A stretch of DNA of 64,000 bases from Herbinix sp. (GTDB lineage Bacteria > Bacillota > Clostridia > Lachnospirales > Lachnospiraceae), in the NCBI GenBank assembly GCA_029238935.1, contig JAQZBN010000014.1, positions 1 through 64,000 on the forward strand. Reading direction: 5' to 3'. Positions 7,927 through 16,962 of this stretch are shown here, piece after piece (the stretch's first letter is position 1; each line of letters opens with the position of its first letter). Below the pieces are notes generated by a model, which saw only the letters and a program-made list of their open reading frames with translations, had not been told where the DNA came from and did not search any database. A program made the position numbers and the translations under genes.

Positions 7927-9354
7927 TCAGTCCCATGTACTCTTTTTATTCATTGATATGGTTTTTGTGGTACCATCGGTATAAATAATCTCAGCTTTTA
8001 CAATCTTTGCATACTCCGTAGTTCCATTGTACCATATAACATCCCAGGCAGCATAATTGAATTGATCTGTTTTCACAGGTCCTGTCACCTCAATTTGAAA
8101 AGAATAATCATCCCATATGACACATGCTATCCTATCATCTACTGCATTATATGGATTTACTGTAAAAGTAACATACTTGATTGTTTTACTGGAGTTATTA
8201 AAGAAATTCATAGAAATACTAACTCCTCCTACCGAGTTCATATCTAGCATAAAGTCTGAGATGAATAGAGTAGGATAGGTAGGTTTTTCAGCATATGCCG
8301 CATCGGAATAATTACTGTATGCTTTTACTCCTTCTCTCATCGTATAGCATTTTACTCTAAAATAAACATCATAATTTCCATTTACTTTCGCAGTATAAGA
8401 TCCTATATCCTGCTTGTACTCTTGTAGGATTATATATTTGCTGTAACGATAATTTGCATATTTTACTTCTACTTGATAGTAATAGCCCTCTTTTTTATCC
8501 CAGGACAATTTATATTCTGTATCTGATTTTCTAGATACCTTTACCGATGGAGCTTTCGGTCTATCTTCAAACCGGGCATAAACCGTGATATTCACATCTC
8601 CAACCTTCTCTGCTTTTTCTTCAAAGGTCGGCGTAGTGTACCATCCGTGAAATACTTGATCCGACGTATCACTTAATCCGTATAAGTCATGAAGTTTAGT
8701 CCCTGTTTTTATGAGTGGGAGTGTGAATAATGTCTCTTCTCCGTTTACAAACTTTACTTTAACATTACCTTCTGATACCAATTCGCTGTCACAAAAACCC
8801 AAATCAATCTCTGCATCAGGATGTTCTAATATATCAACGCTTGAATCCAAACAATTATATCCTTCAAACTCACATACATTGCCATTCACTGCAATATACT
8901 GTAATTTTGAATAGGCTGTATAGGAGGGGAACGAATCATCTACTAACTCAACACTTTTACCTAATATAACATATTTTAAATTATCACAACCTGTGAAAGC
9001 ATTATACGGTATTCTTTTAACCCCATCACCGATAATGACACCAGTTAAATATTTACAACCTCCAAATGCAGTGTGGCAGATTTGGACAACACTTTTTGGT
9101 ATCCTTACCGTTTTAATATTTGTATCATAGAATGCATATTCATCAATGATAGTAACCGGTTTTCCATCGATTGTACTTGGAACATTAACATATTTCTCTT
9201 CTCCGATATATTCAGTTATTGTTACCTTATTATCTTTTACTTCATATGCATATTTACTATTTGTTTTAGCTAGTGCAGTTTTATCATTCATTACCAAAGC
9301 CGCAAACAGAAATAACGTTAGTAGAAAGAATCCATTCCCTATCTTTTTCTTCAT
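7927..9354 (-). CDS. Secreted protein with LRR_5 repeats, a Flg_new-like repeat and an FN3-like domain
   Basis: Predicted secreted protein of 475 aa. The signal peptide reads MKKKIGNGFFLLTLFLFAAL. Two to three BspA-type repeats follow (IPKSVVQICHTAFGGCKYL and similar). Next is a Listeria-Bacteroides (Flg_new) type repeat ending in HGWYTTPTFEEKAEKV and VYARFEDRP, then a fibronectin type III-like domain starting near APSVKVSRKSDTEYKLSW. A C-terminal beta-rich region is not assigned. The frame opens at 9378, but the ATG at 9354 has GGGGGA upstream and gives a clean signal peptide. It is convergent with the larger LRR protein and shares its terminator; the two differ in domain order, so they are not a simple duplication. 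Confidence 0.8.
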   Translation of the reverse strand: MKKKIGNGFFLLTLFLFAALVMNDKTALAKTNSKYAYEVKDNKVTITEYIGEEKYVNVPSTIDGKPVTIIDEYAFYDTNIKTVRIPKSVVQICHTAFGGCKYLTGVIIGDGVKRIPYNAFTGCDNLKYVILGKSVELVDDSFPSYTAYSKLQYIAVNGNVCEFEGYNCLDSSVDILEHPDAEIDLGFCDSELVSEGNVKVKFVNGEETLFTLPLIKTGTKLHDLYGLSDTSDQVFHGWYTTPTFEEKAEKVGDVNITVYARFEDRPKAPSVKVSRKSDTEYKLSWDKKEGYYYQVEVKYANYRYSKYIILQEYKQDIGSYTAKVNGNYDVYFRVKCYTMREGVKAYSNYSDAAYAEKPTYPTLFISDFMLDMNSVGGVSISMNFFNNSSKTIKYVTFTVNPYNAVDDRIACVIWDDYSFQIEVTGPVKTDQFNYAAWDVIWYNGTTEYAKIVKAEIIYTDGTTKTISMNKKSTWD

Positions 9355-9642
9355 TCGTAACATCCCCCTAATATACATTTTTTGACTTTATCACTTTAGC
9401 ACCTTTGGAAAATTTTATCAATACAAAAATATATTTTATTATATCTACCAAGAACTATGTCCTATATTGTTGGGACTCCACGCTTTTATTTCATAAATGT
9501 AATATATATCACTAAACTTACCAATTTTTATTATAAATCCTATAATTATTTATATTTTGGTGTTTTAATTTTTTACAACATAAGGTAAAATAGATAGAGA
9601 TACGAAAAACCCTTGATTTTATCCATATAACAGGAGATTTTT

Positions 9643-12021
9643 ATGAACGAAAAAGCTTTACGAACGTTAGAATATACAAAAATAATAGATAAATTATCTA
9701 CCAATGCCGGAACCAGCTTTGGCAGGGATCTCTGTGCCAATCTGCTTCCCAGCAATGACTTAGGAAAGATTAAAGAAATGCAGAAGGAAACCTCCGATGC
9801 TCTGGCACGTATCATGCGAAAAGGCAGCGTTTCCTTTAACGGTATCCATGATATCCGCCCCTCTATTATGAGGCTAAAGATAGGTTCCTCCCTTGGTGCA
9901 GGCGAATTACTGCACTTAAGCTCAGACCTGGATGCAACCCTTCGTATAAAAGCCTACGGCGGTTACACAGGAAAAGATCTTGATGTTTTGAGCGAGGACT
10001 CCTTAACCGAACGTTTCGCGGGATTGGAACCCCTGACTCCATTAAATAACGAGATCAAACGTTGTATCATCTCCGAAGAAGAAATCGCTGATGATGCCAG
10101 CCCTGCCTTAAAGAGTGTTCGCCGTGCTATCCGTGTAACCAATGACAAGATTCACAGCGAGTTATCCTCCATCTTAAATTCTTCCAGAACGATGCTCCAG
10201 GAAAATATTATCACTATGCGTAATGGTAGATACTGTTTACCGATTCGTAGTGAATTTAAGAATCAATTTCCCGGCATGATTCACGATCAGTCCTCTACCG
10301 GATCAACCATGTTCGTGGAACCAATGGCAATTGTAAAATTAAATAATGAATTAAAGGAACTAGCAATTAAGGAACAGGAGGAAATCGAGAAGGTTCTGGC
10401 TGAATTAAGCAATTTAGCTGCGGAGCATACAGAGAGTCTCGAATATGACTTCCACACCTTAACCGAGCTTGACTTTATATTTGCTAGAGCAACCCTTTCC
10501 AGACAGATGAAAGCCACAGAACCTTTGTTTAATGAGAAGGGTTTGATTAATATCAAGAAAGGCCGTCACCCTTTAATTGATGCGAAAAAGGTAGTACCGA
10601 TTGATATTAATATTGGTAAAGATTTTAGTATGTTAATTATTACCGGACCAAATACCGGTGGTAAAACCGTAACCTTAAAAACCGTTGGTTTATTGACCCT
10701 CATGGGTCAGGCTGGTCTTCATATACCCGCTTTTGATAACTCCGAATTGGCTGTGTTTGAGGAAGTATATGCTGATATCGGGGACGAGCAAAGCATTGAG
10801 CAGAGCTTAAGTACTTTCTCCTCCCATATGACTAATATCGTATCCATCCTAAAGAAGGCAGATGCCCAGTCTTTAGTATTATTTGATGAATTAGGTGCCG
10901 GTACTGACCCGACGGAAGGTGCTGCTTTGGCGATGTCCATCCTATCCCATCTGCACAATAAGGAAATCAGAACCCTGGCTACGACTCATTACAGTGAATT
11001 AAAGGTATATGCCCTTTCTACCGAACGGGTTATCAATGCTTCCTGCGAATTTGATGTTGAGACATTGCGTCCTACGTATCGTCTGCTCATTGGTATTCCT
11101 GGCAAAAGCAACGCCTTTGCTATATCCTCAAAGCTTGGTCTACCGGACTTTATTATTGAGGATGCCAAGGATCGTATCGGTCATCAAGATCAGAGCTTTG
11201 AGGACTTAATCAGCGAACTGGATGCCAGCCGCGTAATGATCGAGAAGGAAAGAGAAGAAATCACAGCCTATAAAGAAGAAATTGAACGCTTAAAGAAGAA
11301 CCTTGCCAGAAAGAATGAAACCATTGACAGCAACCGTGAGCGTATTCTTCAGGATGCCAAAGATCAGGCTGCCCAGCTCTTACAGGAAGCAAAGGACTTT
11401 GCTGATCAGAGTATCCGAAAGTACAACAAGTGGTTACAAGAAGGCGGCAATGTAAAAGATATGGAGCAAGAGCGCAATGACCTTCGGGAGAGACTCAGTT
11501 CCAGCGAAGCAGCAAGACAAAAATCTCAGAACAAGAAGACTAAGAAGACTGCCGCAAAGGATCTCAAAGTCGGTGATTCTGTTCATGTTATCAGCCTTGG
11601 CTTAAAAGGTACTGTCAGTACACTTCCTAACGCAAAGGGCGATTTGTTTGTTCAGATGGGTATTCTAAGGTCCCAGGTTAATCTCTCTGATATTGAATTA
11701 GTAGATGAGGAAGTCATTAAGGCTCCAAACTTTAATCGTACGGAGAGTGGTAAGATTAAGATGTCTAAGACTGCATCCATTCACCCAGAGATTAATCTTA
11801 TTGGAAAGACCGTAGATGAAGCCCTTTCCTTACTGGATAAATATCTGGATGATGCTTACCTATCCCATCTGCCTCAAGTTACAATTATTCATGGTCGCGG
11901 TACCGGCGCTCTTAAGAATGCGGTCCATGCTCATTTAAAGAAAACAAAATACGTGAAATCTTACCGGGTCGGTGGCTTTGGTGAGGGAGATCACGGTGTT
12001 ACTATCGTTGAATTTCAATAG
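9643..12021 (+). CDS. mutS2: MutS2 family ATPase/endonuclease
   Basis: MutS2 (792 aa) suppresses recombination, and in B. subtilis it also rescues collided ribosomes by splitting them. It lacks the mismatch-recognition domain of MutS1. The MutS core carries Walker A GPNTGGKT (335-342) and Walker B LVLFDE (411-416) followed by LGAGTDPTEGAAL. A long charged coiled-coil (about 510-625) leads to a KOW-like segment and a C-terminal Smr nuclease domain (about 717-792) with the IHGRGTGALK motif. The ATG is preceded by AGGAG. It is the first of a run of plus-strand genes and is followed by a response regulator 23 bp downstream. Confidence 0.95.
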   Translation: MNEKALRTLEYTKIIDKLSTNAGTSFGRDLCANLLPSNDLGKIKEMQKETSDALARIMRKGSVSFNGIHDIRPSIMRLKIGSSLGAGELLHLSSDLDATLRIKAYGGYTGKDLDVLSEDSLTERFAGLEPLTPLNNEIKRCIISEEEIADDASPALKSVRRAIRVTNDKIHSELSSILNSSRTMLQENIITMRNGRYCLPIRSEFKNQFPGMIHDQSSTGSTMFVEPMAIVKLNNELKELAIKEQEEIEKVLAELSNLAAEHTESLEYDFHTLTELDFIFARATLSRQMKATEPLFNEKGLINIKKGRHPLIDAKKVVPIDINIGKDFSMLIITGPNTGGKTVTLKTVGLLTLMGQAGLHIPAFDNSELAVFEEVYADIGDEQSIEQSLSTFSSHMTNIVSILKKADAQSLVLFDELGAGTDPTEGAALAMSILSHLHNKEIRTLATTHYSELKVYALSTERVINASCEFDVETLRPTYRLLIGIPGKSNAFAISSKLGLPDFIIEDAKDRIGHQDQSFEDLISELDASRVMIEKEREEITAYKEEIERLKKNLARKNETIDSNRERILQDAKDQAAQLLQEAKDFADQSIRKYNKWLQEGGNVKDMEQERNDLRERLSSSEAARQKSQNKKTKKTAAKDLKVGDSVHVISLGLKGTVSTLPNAKGDLFVQMGILRSQVNLSDIELVDEEVIKAPNFNRTESGKIKMSKTASIHPEINLIGKTVDEALSLLDKYLDDAYLSHLPQVTIIHGRGTGALKNAVHAHLKKTKYVKSYRVGGFGEGDHGVTIVEFQ

Positions 12022-12044
12022 TTGCCTATCGAAAGGAGCTCATC

Positions 12045-12767
12045 ATGATCACAAAACAAAAAATATTAATTGTAGATGACGATGTCAATATTGCCGAATT
12101 AATATCCTTATATTTGACCAAAGAGTGTTTTGATACCTTGATTGTTCATGATGGGGAAGCTGCTATACAAAAATTTAATACCTACCAGCCAAACCTCGTA
12201 TTATTAGACTTGATGCTACCGGGTATTGACGGTTATGAGGTGTGCAGAGAAATTCGTAAGACCTCCTCCGTCCCCATCATCATGCTCTCGGCGAAGGGAG
12301 AAATTTTTGATAAGGTGCTGGGACTAGAACTAGGTGCAGATGACTATGTGATTAAACCCTTTGATTCAAAAGAGCTGGTTGCCAGAGTTCGTGCTGTGCT
12401 CCGTCGTTTCCATCCTGTAGTGAAAGAAGAAGAACCGGAGGAAGTAAAACCGGTTGGTGATTTTGTAACCTATCCGGATCTGATCATTAACCAGAGTAAT
12501 TACTCCGTTCAATATTATAATGAAAATATAGAGATGCCTCCCAAAGAACTGGAGCTTCTCTATTTCCTAGCATCGAATCCAAATCAAGTGTTTACGAGAG
12601 AACAGCTGCTTGATCATATCTGGGGTTATGAGTACTTTGGTGATACCAGGACAGTAGATGTGCACATAAAACGATTACGGGAAAAGATTAAGGATCACCC
12701 TCAATGGAGCCTGTCTACGGTTTGGGGTATTGGTTATAAATTTGAAGTGAAGAATGCTAGAAGATGA
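12045..12767 (+). CDS. OmpR/PhoB-family response regulator
   Basis: DNA-binding regulator of 240 aa. The receiver domain has the acidic pocket D11-D13, phosphoacceptor D55 (LVLLDLMLPG), S82 and K104 (VIKPFD). The C-terminal winged helix (about 140-236) shows the OmpR-type ending VDVHIKRLREKI...VWGIGYKFE. The start follows AAAGGAG. Its probable partner is the kinase at 12978-14387, separated by an unusual 210-bp spacer. The target genes are unknown. Confidence 0.92.
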   Translation: MITKQKILIVDDDVNIAELISLYLTKECFDTLIVHDGEAAIQKFNTYQPNLVLLDLMLPGIDGYEVCREIRKTSSVPIIMLSAKGEIFDKVLGLELGADDYVIKPFDSKELVARVRAVLRRFHPVVKEEEPEEVKPVGDFVTYPDLIINQSNYSVQYYNENIEMPPKELELLYFLASNPNQVFTREQLLDHIWGYEYFGDTRTVDVHIKRLREKIKDHPQWSLSTVWGIGYKFEVKNARR

Positions 12768-12773
12768 TATGAT

Positions 12774-12801
12774 AAAGGAAAGACTGAAAAGTCTTTCCTT
12801 T
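12774..12801 (+). terminator. Hairpin just after the response regulator gene
   Basis: A perfect 12-bp stem (AAAGGAAAGACT / AGTCTTTCCTTT) with a GAAA tetraloop starts 7 bp after the stop codon. It has no long T-run after it. It may attenuate rather than stop transcription into the kinase gene, or it may protect the 3' end of the regulator mRNA. Confidence 0.6.
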
Positions 12802-12812
12802 CCATATGGTTA

Positions 12813-12940
12813 AAATAACCGTACAAATAGCCTACACTATTAGCCTATATTATAACCTGTATAAATAACCTGGATAAATAACCTATATAAATAACCTACA
12901 TATATAACCCACATAAATAACCTACATAAATAACCTACAT
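12813..12940 (+). repeat. 13-bp tandem repeat, about ten copies
   Basis: The unit AAATAACCTACAT repeats about ten times with a 13-base period (two copies are 12 bases), more degenerate at the left end and nearly perfect on the right. It fills the gap between the response regulator and kinase genes and stops about 38 bases before the kinase ATG. The period is not a multiple of three, so it is not coding. Confidence 0.85.
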
Positions 12941-12977
12941 AAATATAAATGCTGAGGAAAGGAACGGATCATACTAT

Positions 12978-14387
12978 ATGAAGAAGACCTTACTATCAAG
13001 GCTCATCGTATGCTATCTGCTGGCGACGGTGTCTATCTTTGTGCTGTTAAATACTTTTGGTATGAAACTATTGGAACAGCGTCTGACCAAGGACCGGGAA
13101 GATCTACTCTATCAGCAGGCTCATCTTATTTCCTCTCAATACATGACTAGCTTCTTTGATCAAACAATGGATGCAAACAGTTTGACCAAACAACTACAAG
13201 CAATGGACAACTATCTGGATATCCGAATTTGGATTGTCGATTCCAATGGTCTGATTACCATTGATTCCGATCCCTATCATAGTGCCAAGAACAAGAATAT
13301 CAATGTATTAGATCCTACCTTTTTGGAGAAAACAATATCCAGTTTTACTTATAACAAGGATTTTTTCAACGAACCTATGTATAGTGTCATACGTCCTTTA
13401 CAATATCAATATCGAATTCGAGGTTATGTCGTTTTGCACACGTCCCTCTCAGGAATTACAGAAGGTTCAGAATATTATCTCAATGTAATCAATCTTTGTT
13501 TCTTAGTATTTTTACCCCTACTATTCCTTATCTTTTTCTACATCTACTATATTACAGAGCGTCCTTTAAAGCGGCTTATGAAGGCTGCGATGGAATATAG
13601 CGCGGGTAATTATGACTTCACCTTGGCTAAAAAAGGGCCAGCGGAATATCGAGACTTGGGTAATGCCATCACCTATATGGCTGGAGAGTTAAGTAATCTT
13701 GATGACTATCAAAAGAAATTTGTTGCAAATATTTCCCACGATTTTCGTTCTCCTCTTACTTCAATCAAAGGATATGCGGAAGCCATTTTAGATGGAACCA
13801 TTCCCCATGAGATGCAAGACAAATATTTAGGTATCATTCTATTTGAGACGGAACGACTAAATAAGCTTACCTCAAGTCTGCTAACCTTAAATAGCTTTGA
13901 ACATCGGGGGGCTTTTCTTGACATTACTACCTTTGATATCAATCACGTGATTAAGAAGACTGCAGAAACCTTTGAGGGCTCCTGCAAAGATAAGAAAATC
14001 ATCTTAAATCTAGTCTTCTCCAACAAGGAGACTCTTGTGGATGCGGATATTAGTAAAATACAACAGGTAATGTATAACTTGATTGACAATGCAATTAAGT
14101 TTAGTCATAATAATTCTAAAATAAAGGTATCTACTGAGGAAAAGGGTGATAAGGTTTTTATCGCAGTCAAAGATTATGGCATTGGTATTCCGAAGGATTC
14201 CATAAAGAAAATCTGGGACCGGTTTTATAAAACGGATGCATCCAGAGGTAAAGATAAGCGTGGAACGGGCCTTGGATTGTCCATAACAAAGGAAATTATC
14301 CAGGCTCACAATGAAAATATAAATGTAATCAGTACAGAGGGTGTTGGAACAGAATTTGTATTTTCCCTGTCAAAAGCACCAGAATAG
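12978..14387 (+). CDS. Membrane sensor histidine kinase
   Basis: Two-component kinase of 469 aa. A transmembrane segment (about 8-28), an extracellular sensor region (about 30-165), a second transmembrane segment (about 168-193) and a HAMP linker precede the HisKA domain with phospho-acceptor H254 in ISHDFRSPLTS. The ATPase domain carries N-box NLIDNAIKFS, G1 DYGIGIP and G2 GTGLGLS. All catalytic motifs are intact. AGGAAAGGA and a nearer GGA lie upstream of the ATG. It is expected to act on the regulator at 12045. The UDPGP gene starts 10 bp after its stop, so those two are probably cotranscribed. Confidence 0.9.
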   Translation: MKKTLLSRLIVCYLLATVSIFVLLNTFGMKLLEQRLTKDREDLLYQQAHLISSQYMTSFFDQTMDANSLTKQLQAMDNYLDIRIWIVDSNGLITIDSDPYHSAKNKNINVLDPTFLEKTISSFTYNKDFFNEPMYSVIRPLQYQYRIRGYVVLHTSLSGITEGSEYYLNVINLCFLVFLPLLFLIFFYIYYITERPLKRLMKAAMEYSAGNYDFTLAKKGPAEYRDLGNAITYMAGELSNLDDYQKKFVANISHDFRSPLTSIKGYAEAILDGTIPHEMQDKYLGIILFETERLNKLTSSLLTLNSFEHRGAFLDITTFDINHVIKKTAETFEGSCKDKKIILNLVFSNKETLVDADISKIQQVMYNLIDNAIKFSHNNSKIKVSTEEKGDKVFIAVKDYGIGIPKDSIKKIWDRFYKTDASRGKDKRGTGLGLSITKEIIQAHNENINVISTEGVGTEFVFSLSKAPE

Positions 14388-14396
14388 GAGAGAAAG

Positions 14397-15620
14397 ATGA
14401 TATACGATGAAATGAAAAAGAAATTAGAGGGTTATGGCCAACAGCATTTGCTGCAATTCTACGATTCCTTAACGGATGCGGAAAAAGCTTCGTTATTCTC
14501 GCAACTATCAGAGATTGATTATTCCTTGCTTACTTTAATAGGTGAGAATGAATCCATGTCGAGAGGTAAAATTACTCCCATTGAGACATTGACACAGGAA
14601 GAGGTAAATGCAAGAGCAGAGCACTTCTATGACCTAGGCATTGACGCGATCAAAGCTGGTAAGGTAGGCGCCATATTACTGGCTGGTGGACAGGGTACAC
14701 GTTTGGGTTTTGACAAACCAAAGGGTACTTTAAATGTAGGAATAGAAAAAAACATATATTTATTCGAATTATTAGTTCAAAACTTATTAGAAGTATCCAG
14801 ACAAGCAGGAGCCTTCGTTCCTCTCTTTGTAATGACCAGCGAGATCAATCATCAAGATACTACCCAATTTTTTAAAGAGCATAATTATTTTGGATATCCA
14901 TCGTGTTATATGTTCTTCTTTATACAAGATATGACCCCATCTGTGGATTTTAACGGCAAGATCCTCCTTGAGGATAAAGCTCGTGTTTCTTTATCTCCCA
15001 ATGGGAACGGAGGCTGGTATTCTTCTCTATTAAAGGCTGGGTTATTAAAGGAAACATGCGCTAATACCCTAGAGTGGCTCAATGTATTTTCAGTCGATAA
15101 TGTACTACAGAAGATTGCAGATCCTTATTTTGTAGGTGCTACCATAGAATCTGGTTGCGCATCGGGAGCTAAAGTAGTTAAGAAAGCTTATCCGGAAGAA
15201 AAGGTTGGTGTACTCTGTCTGGAAGACGGAATGCCATCCATAATCGAATATTTTGATATGACCGAAGAGCTTATGTACGCCAAAAATCAAAACGGGGACT
15301 TCTCCTATAATTATGGGGTAATATTAAATTACCTGTTCCGTATCGATGAGTTGAATAAGCTGGTATCCGATCGGCTCCCTATTCATGTTGTAACCAAGAA
15401 AATTCCTTACATCAATGAACAAGGAGAATATATCAAACCAGATGCACCAAATGGCTATAAATTCGAGGAATTGGTTCTGGATATGGTACATCAAATGGGA
15501 ACCTGTCTTCCTTATGAAGTTATTCGTAACAAAGAATTTGCACCAATCAAAAATAGAACAGGTGTTGATTCCTTAGATACAGCCAGAGACCTTTTAATTG
15601 AGAACGGATTTACACTGTAA
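14397..15620 (+). CDS. UDPGP-family nucleotidyltransferase (UDP-sugar pyrophosphorylase type 1)
   Basis: Member of the eukaryote-like UDPGP family (407 aa), which includes UDP-N-acetylhexosamine and UTP-glucose-1-phosphate pyrophosphorylases. Nucleotide-binding motif LLAGGQGTRLGFDKPKG lies at 94-110. The sugar-binding part includes SPNGNGGWYSSLLKAG, and EEKVGVLCLEDG matches the conserved core. It is not the GalU/RmlA type more common in bacteria. Its sugar cannot be told from sequence; UDP-GlcNAc or UDP-glucose are the likeliest products. AGGAG sets the ATG, 10 bp after the kinase gene. Confidence 0.85.
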   Translation: MIYDEMKKKLEGYGQQHLLQFYDSLTDAEKASLFSQLSEIDYSLLTLIGENESMSRGKITPIETLTQEEVNARAEHFYDLGIDAIKAGKVGAILLAGGQGTRLGFDKPKGTLNVGIEKNIYLFELLVQNLLEVSRQAGAFVPLFVMTSEINHQDTTQFFKEHNYFGYPSCYMFFFIQDMTPSVDFNGKILLEDKARVSLSPNGNGGWYSSLLKAGLLKETCANTLEWLNVFSVDNVLQKIADPYFVGATIESGCASGAKVVKKAYPEEKVGVLCLEDGMPSIIEYFDMTEELMYAKNQNGDFSYNYGVILNYLFRIDELNKLVSDRLPIHVVTKKIPYINEQGEYIKPDAPNGYKFEELVLDMVHQMGTCLPYEVIRNKEFAPIKNRTGVDSLDTARDLLIENGFTL

Positions 15621-15714
15621 TTTCGCCAGCTAGATAGCGATTATAACGAAATAACTATTCTATAAATAACTTTAGATTTACTATAATCTATAAAACCACA
15701 AAATGATACAACAA

Positions 15715-15744
15715 AGGGGTCACATTCGTGACCCCTGATTTTTT
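15715..15744 (+). terminator. Strong intrinsic terminator after the UDPGP gene
   Basis: A 9-bp stem AGGGGTCAC / GTGACCCCT with an ATTC loop is followed by GATTTTTT. It closes the mutS2-regulator-kinase-UDPGP run. Confidence 0.9.
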
Positions 15745-15810
15745 AAGTAATTCCATTGATTTTAACCGTTTCTTTTTGGATATTCTAATCGTTTTATATA
15801 CTAATCCATT

Positions 15811-16308
15811 CTAGGCTTCATCCCAACTATGGTGATGCAACTGCCCCTTTGTCCTCATACCTTCAAAGTTATTTTGTCGTAAGGCCTCATATAAGATAAC
15901 TGCAACGGAATTAGCTAGGTTCAAAGAACGAATATCTCCAATCATCGGAATTCTGACACAGGTTTCCTTGTTTTGTAGCAGAATTTCCTCCGGTATTCCT
16001 GCACTTTCTTTTCCAAACATGATAAAACAATCCGGTTCAAATGCTACATCGGTATAATTCTTCTCTGCCTTTGTTGTAGCCATATAGATCTTTGCACCAG
16101 GATTTTTTTCTAAAAAATCCTCATAATTTTTATAGACCGTAACATCAAGATCCTTCCAATAATCAAGCCCTGCCCGCCTTATTTCTTTTTCATTTAAATT
16201 AAAGCCCATTGGCTCAATCAAATGTAACTTTGTTCCGGTAGCTACACAGGTCCTACCGATGTTACCTGTATTTGCCGGAATCTCCGGTTCCAATAAAACC
16301 ACGTTCAT
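15811..16308 (-). CDS. trmL: tRNA (cytidine/uridine-34 2'-O)-methyltransferase TrmL
   Basis: SPOUT-family methyltransferase that modifies the wobble base of some leucine tRNAs. The 165-aa length fits. Conserved motifs are NVVLLEPEIPANTGNIGRTC at the N-terminus, MFGKESAGIPEEIL in the middle, and RIPMIGDIRSLNLANSVAV for the SAM-binding knot. GAGGAT precedes the ATG. It lies downstream of cheX on the same strand but after a terminator, so it probably has its own promoter. Confidence 0.92.
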   Translation of the reverse strand: MNVVLLEPEIPANTGNIGRTCVATGTKLHLIEPMGFNLNEKEIRRAGLDYWKDLDVTVYKNYEDFLEKNPGAKIYMATTKAEKNYTDVAFEPDCFIMFGKESAGIPEEILLQNKETCVRIPMIGDIRSLNLANSVAVILYEALRQNNFEGMRTKGQLHHHSWDEA

Positions 16309-16403
16309 TGTCTTATCCTCACTCTTTGTATTATCTTAAATTTCTAACATAAGTTCTTCCTAAATTACAATTCAATCAATATGATAGCATAACTTCTATA
16401 CAA

Positions 16404-16429
16404 TAAAAAAGGTGACTTTAATCACCTTT
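16404..16429 (-). terminator. Terminator overlapping the end of cheX
   Basis: AAAGGTGA / TCACCTTT stem with a 6-nt loop and a run of Ts on the minus strand. The cheX stop codon TAA (16418-16420) lies inside the loop, so the coding sequence and terminator are fused. Confidence 0.85.
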
Positions 16430-16888
16430 AATAGAAATGTTAATTTCAATTCGTTTATCGTCTTCGTAATCCAGTGGAATACATATATTCTGAGCATATT
16501 TATGCTTGAAAGTCATTGTTCCTGTTCCAATTGTAGGTGGTGTAATGTCAATCTCTATTCCTTTTGTTGAAAATATCGTGGCGGTATTTCCTAAGATCAT
16601 ATTTCCCAATTCACCAATAGCGCTCATTGCCAGTTCATCCATTTGAGTAACCGACATCATACACATTTTTGATGCTATATCACATGCAACTCTATTTTCA
16701 AATGCTATTATAACCTGACCTTTCATCTCGCCAGTAACACCAATCATGATGATTAGACTATCATTATTAAACTCTAATTCCTTGATATATGGTTTTCCTA
16801 CTTTAGCTTCAACATAACACATATCCTTTAATATCTTTGTTGACGCCAATAAGAACGGGTTAATATGTTCTACATTCATTCCGGCCAT
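16418..16888 (-). CDS. cheX: CheX-like chemotaxis phosphatase
   Basis: CheC/CheX/FliY-family protein of 156 aa, predicted to dephosphorylate CheY-P. The single signature is ELGNMILGNTATIFS (about residues 92-106), with the Glu and Asn (E-x2-N) needed for phosphatase activity. One copy of the motif, the length, and PPTIGTGTMTFKHKYAQ near the end point to CheX rather than CheC. AGGAGG precedes the ATG. The neighbours are not chemotaxis genes, although a chemoreceptor is encoded at 44579-46567. CheX-like domains also regulate other receiver proteins, so the partner is not certain. Confidence 0.75.
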   Translation of the reverse strand: MAGMNVEHINPFLLASTKILKDMCYVEAKVGKPYIKELEFNNDSLIIMIGVTGEMKGQVIIAFENRVACDIASKMCMMSVTQMDELAMSAIGELGNMILGNTATIFSTKGIEIDITPPTIGTGTMTFKHKYAQNICIPLDYEDDKRIEINISIKGD

Positions 16889-16962
16889 GTATTTTCCTCC
16901 TATGTTTCCTATTCACATTTTATCACAGACAAACATGAAGTTCAACTTATTAGTTCAATTTA

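Noticed and set aside
12813-12940. CRISPR array reading of the 13-bp repeat
   Set aside because: The units are adjacent with no unique spacers and are too short; there are no cas genes in the window.
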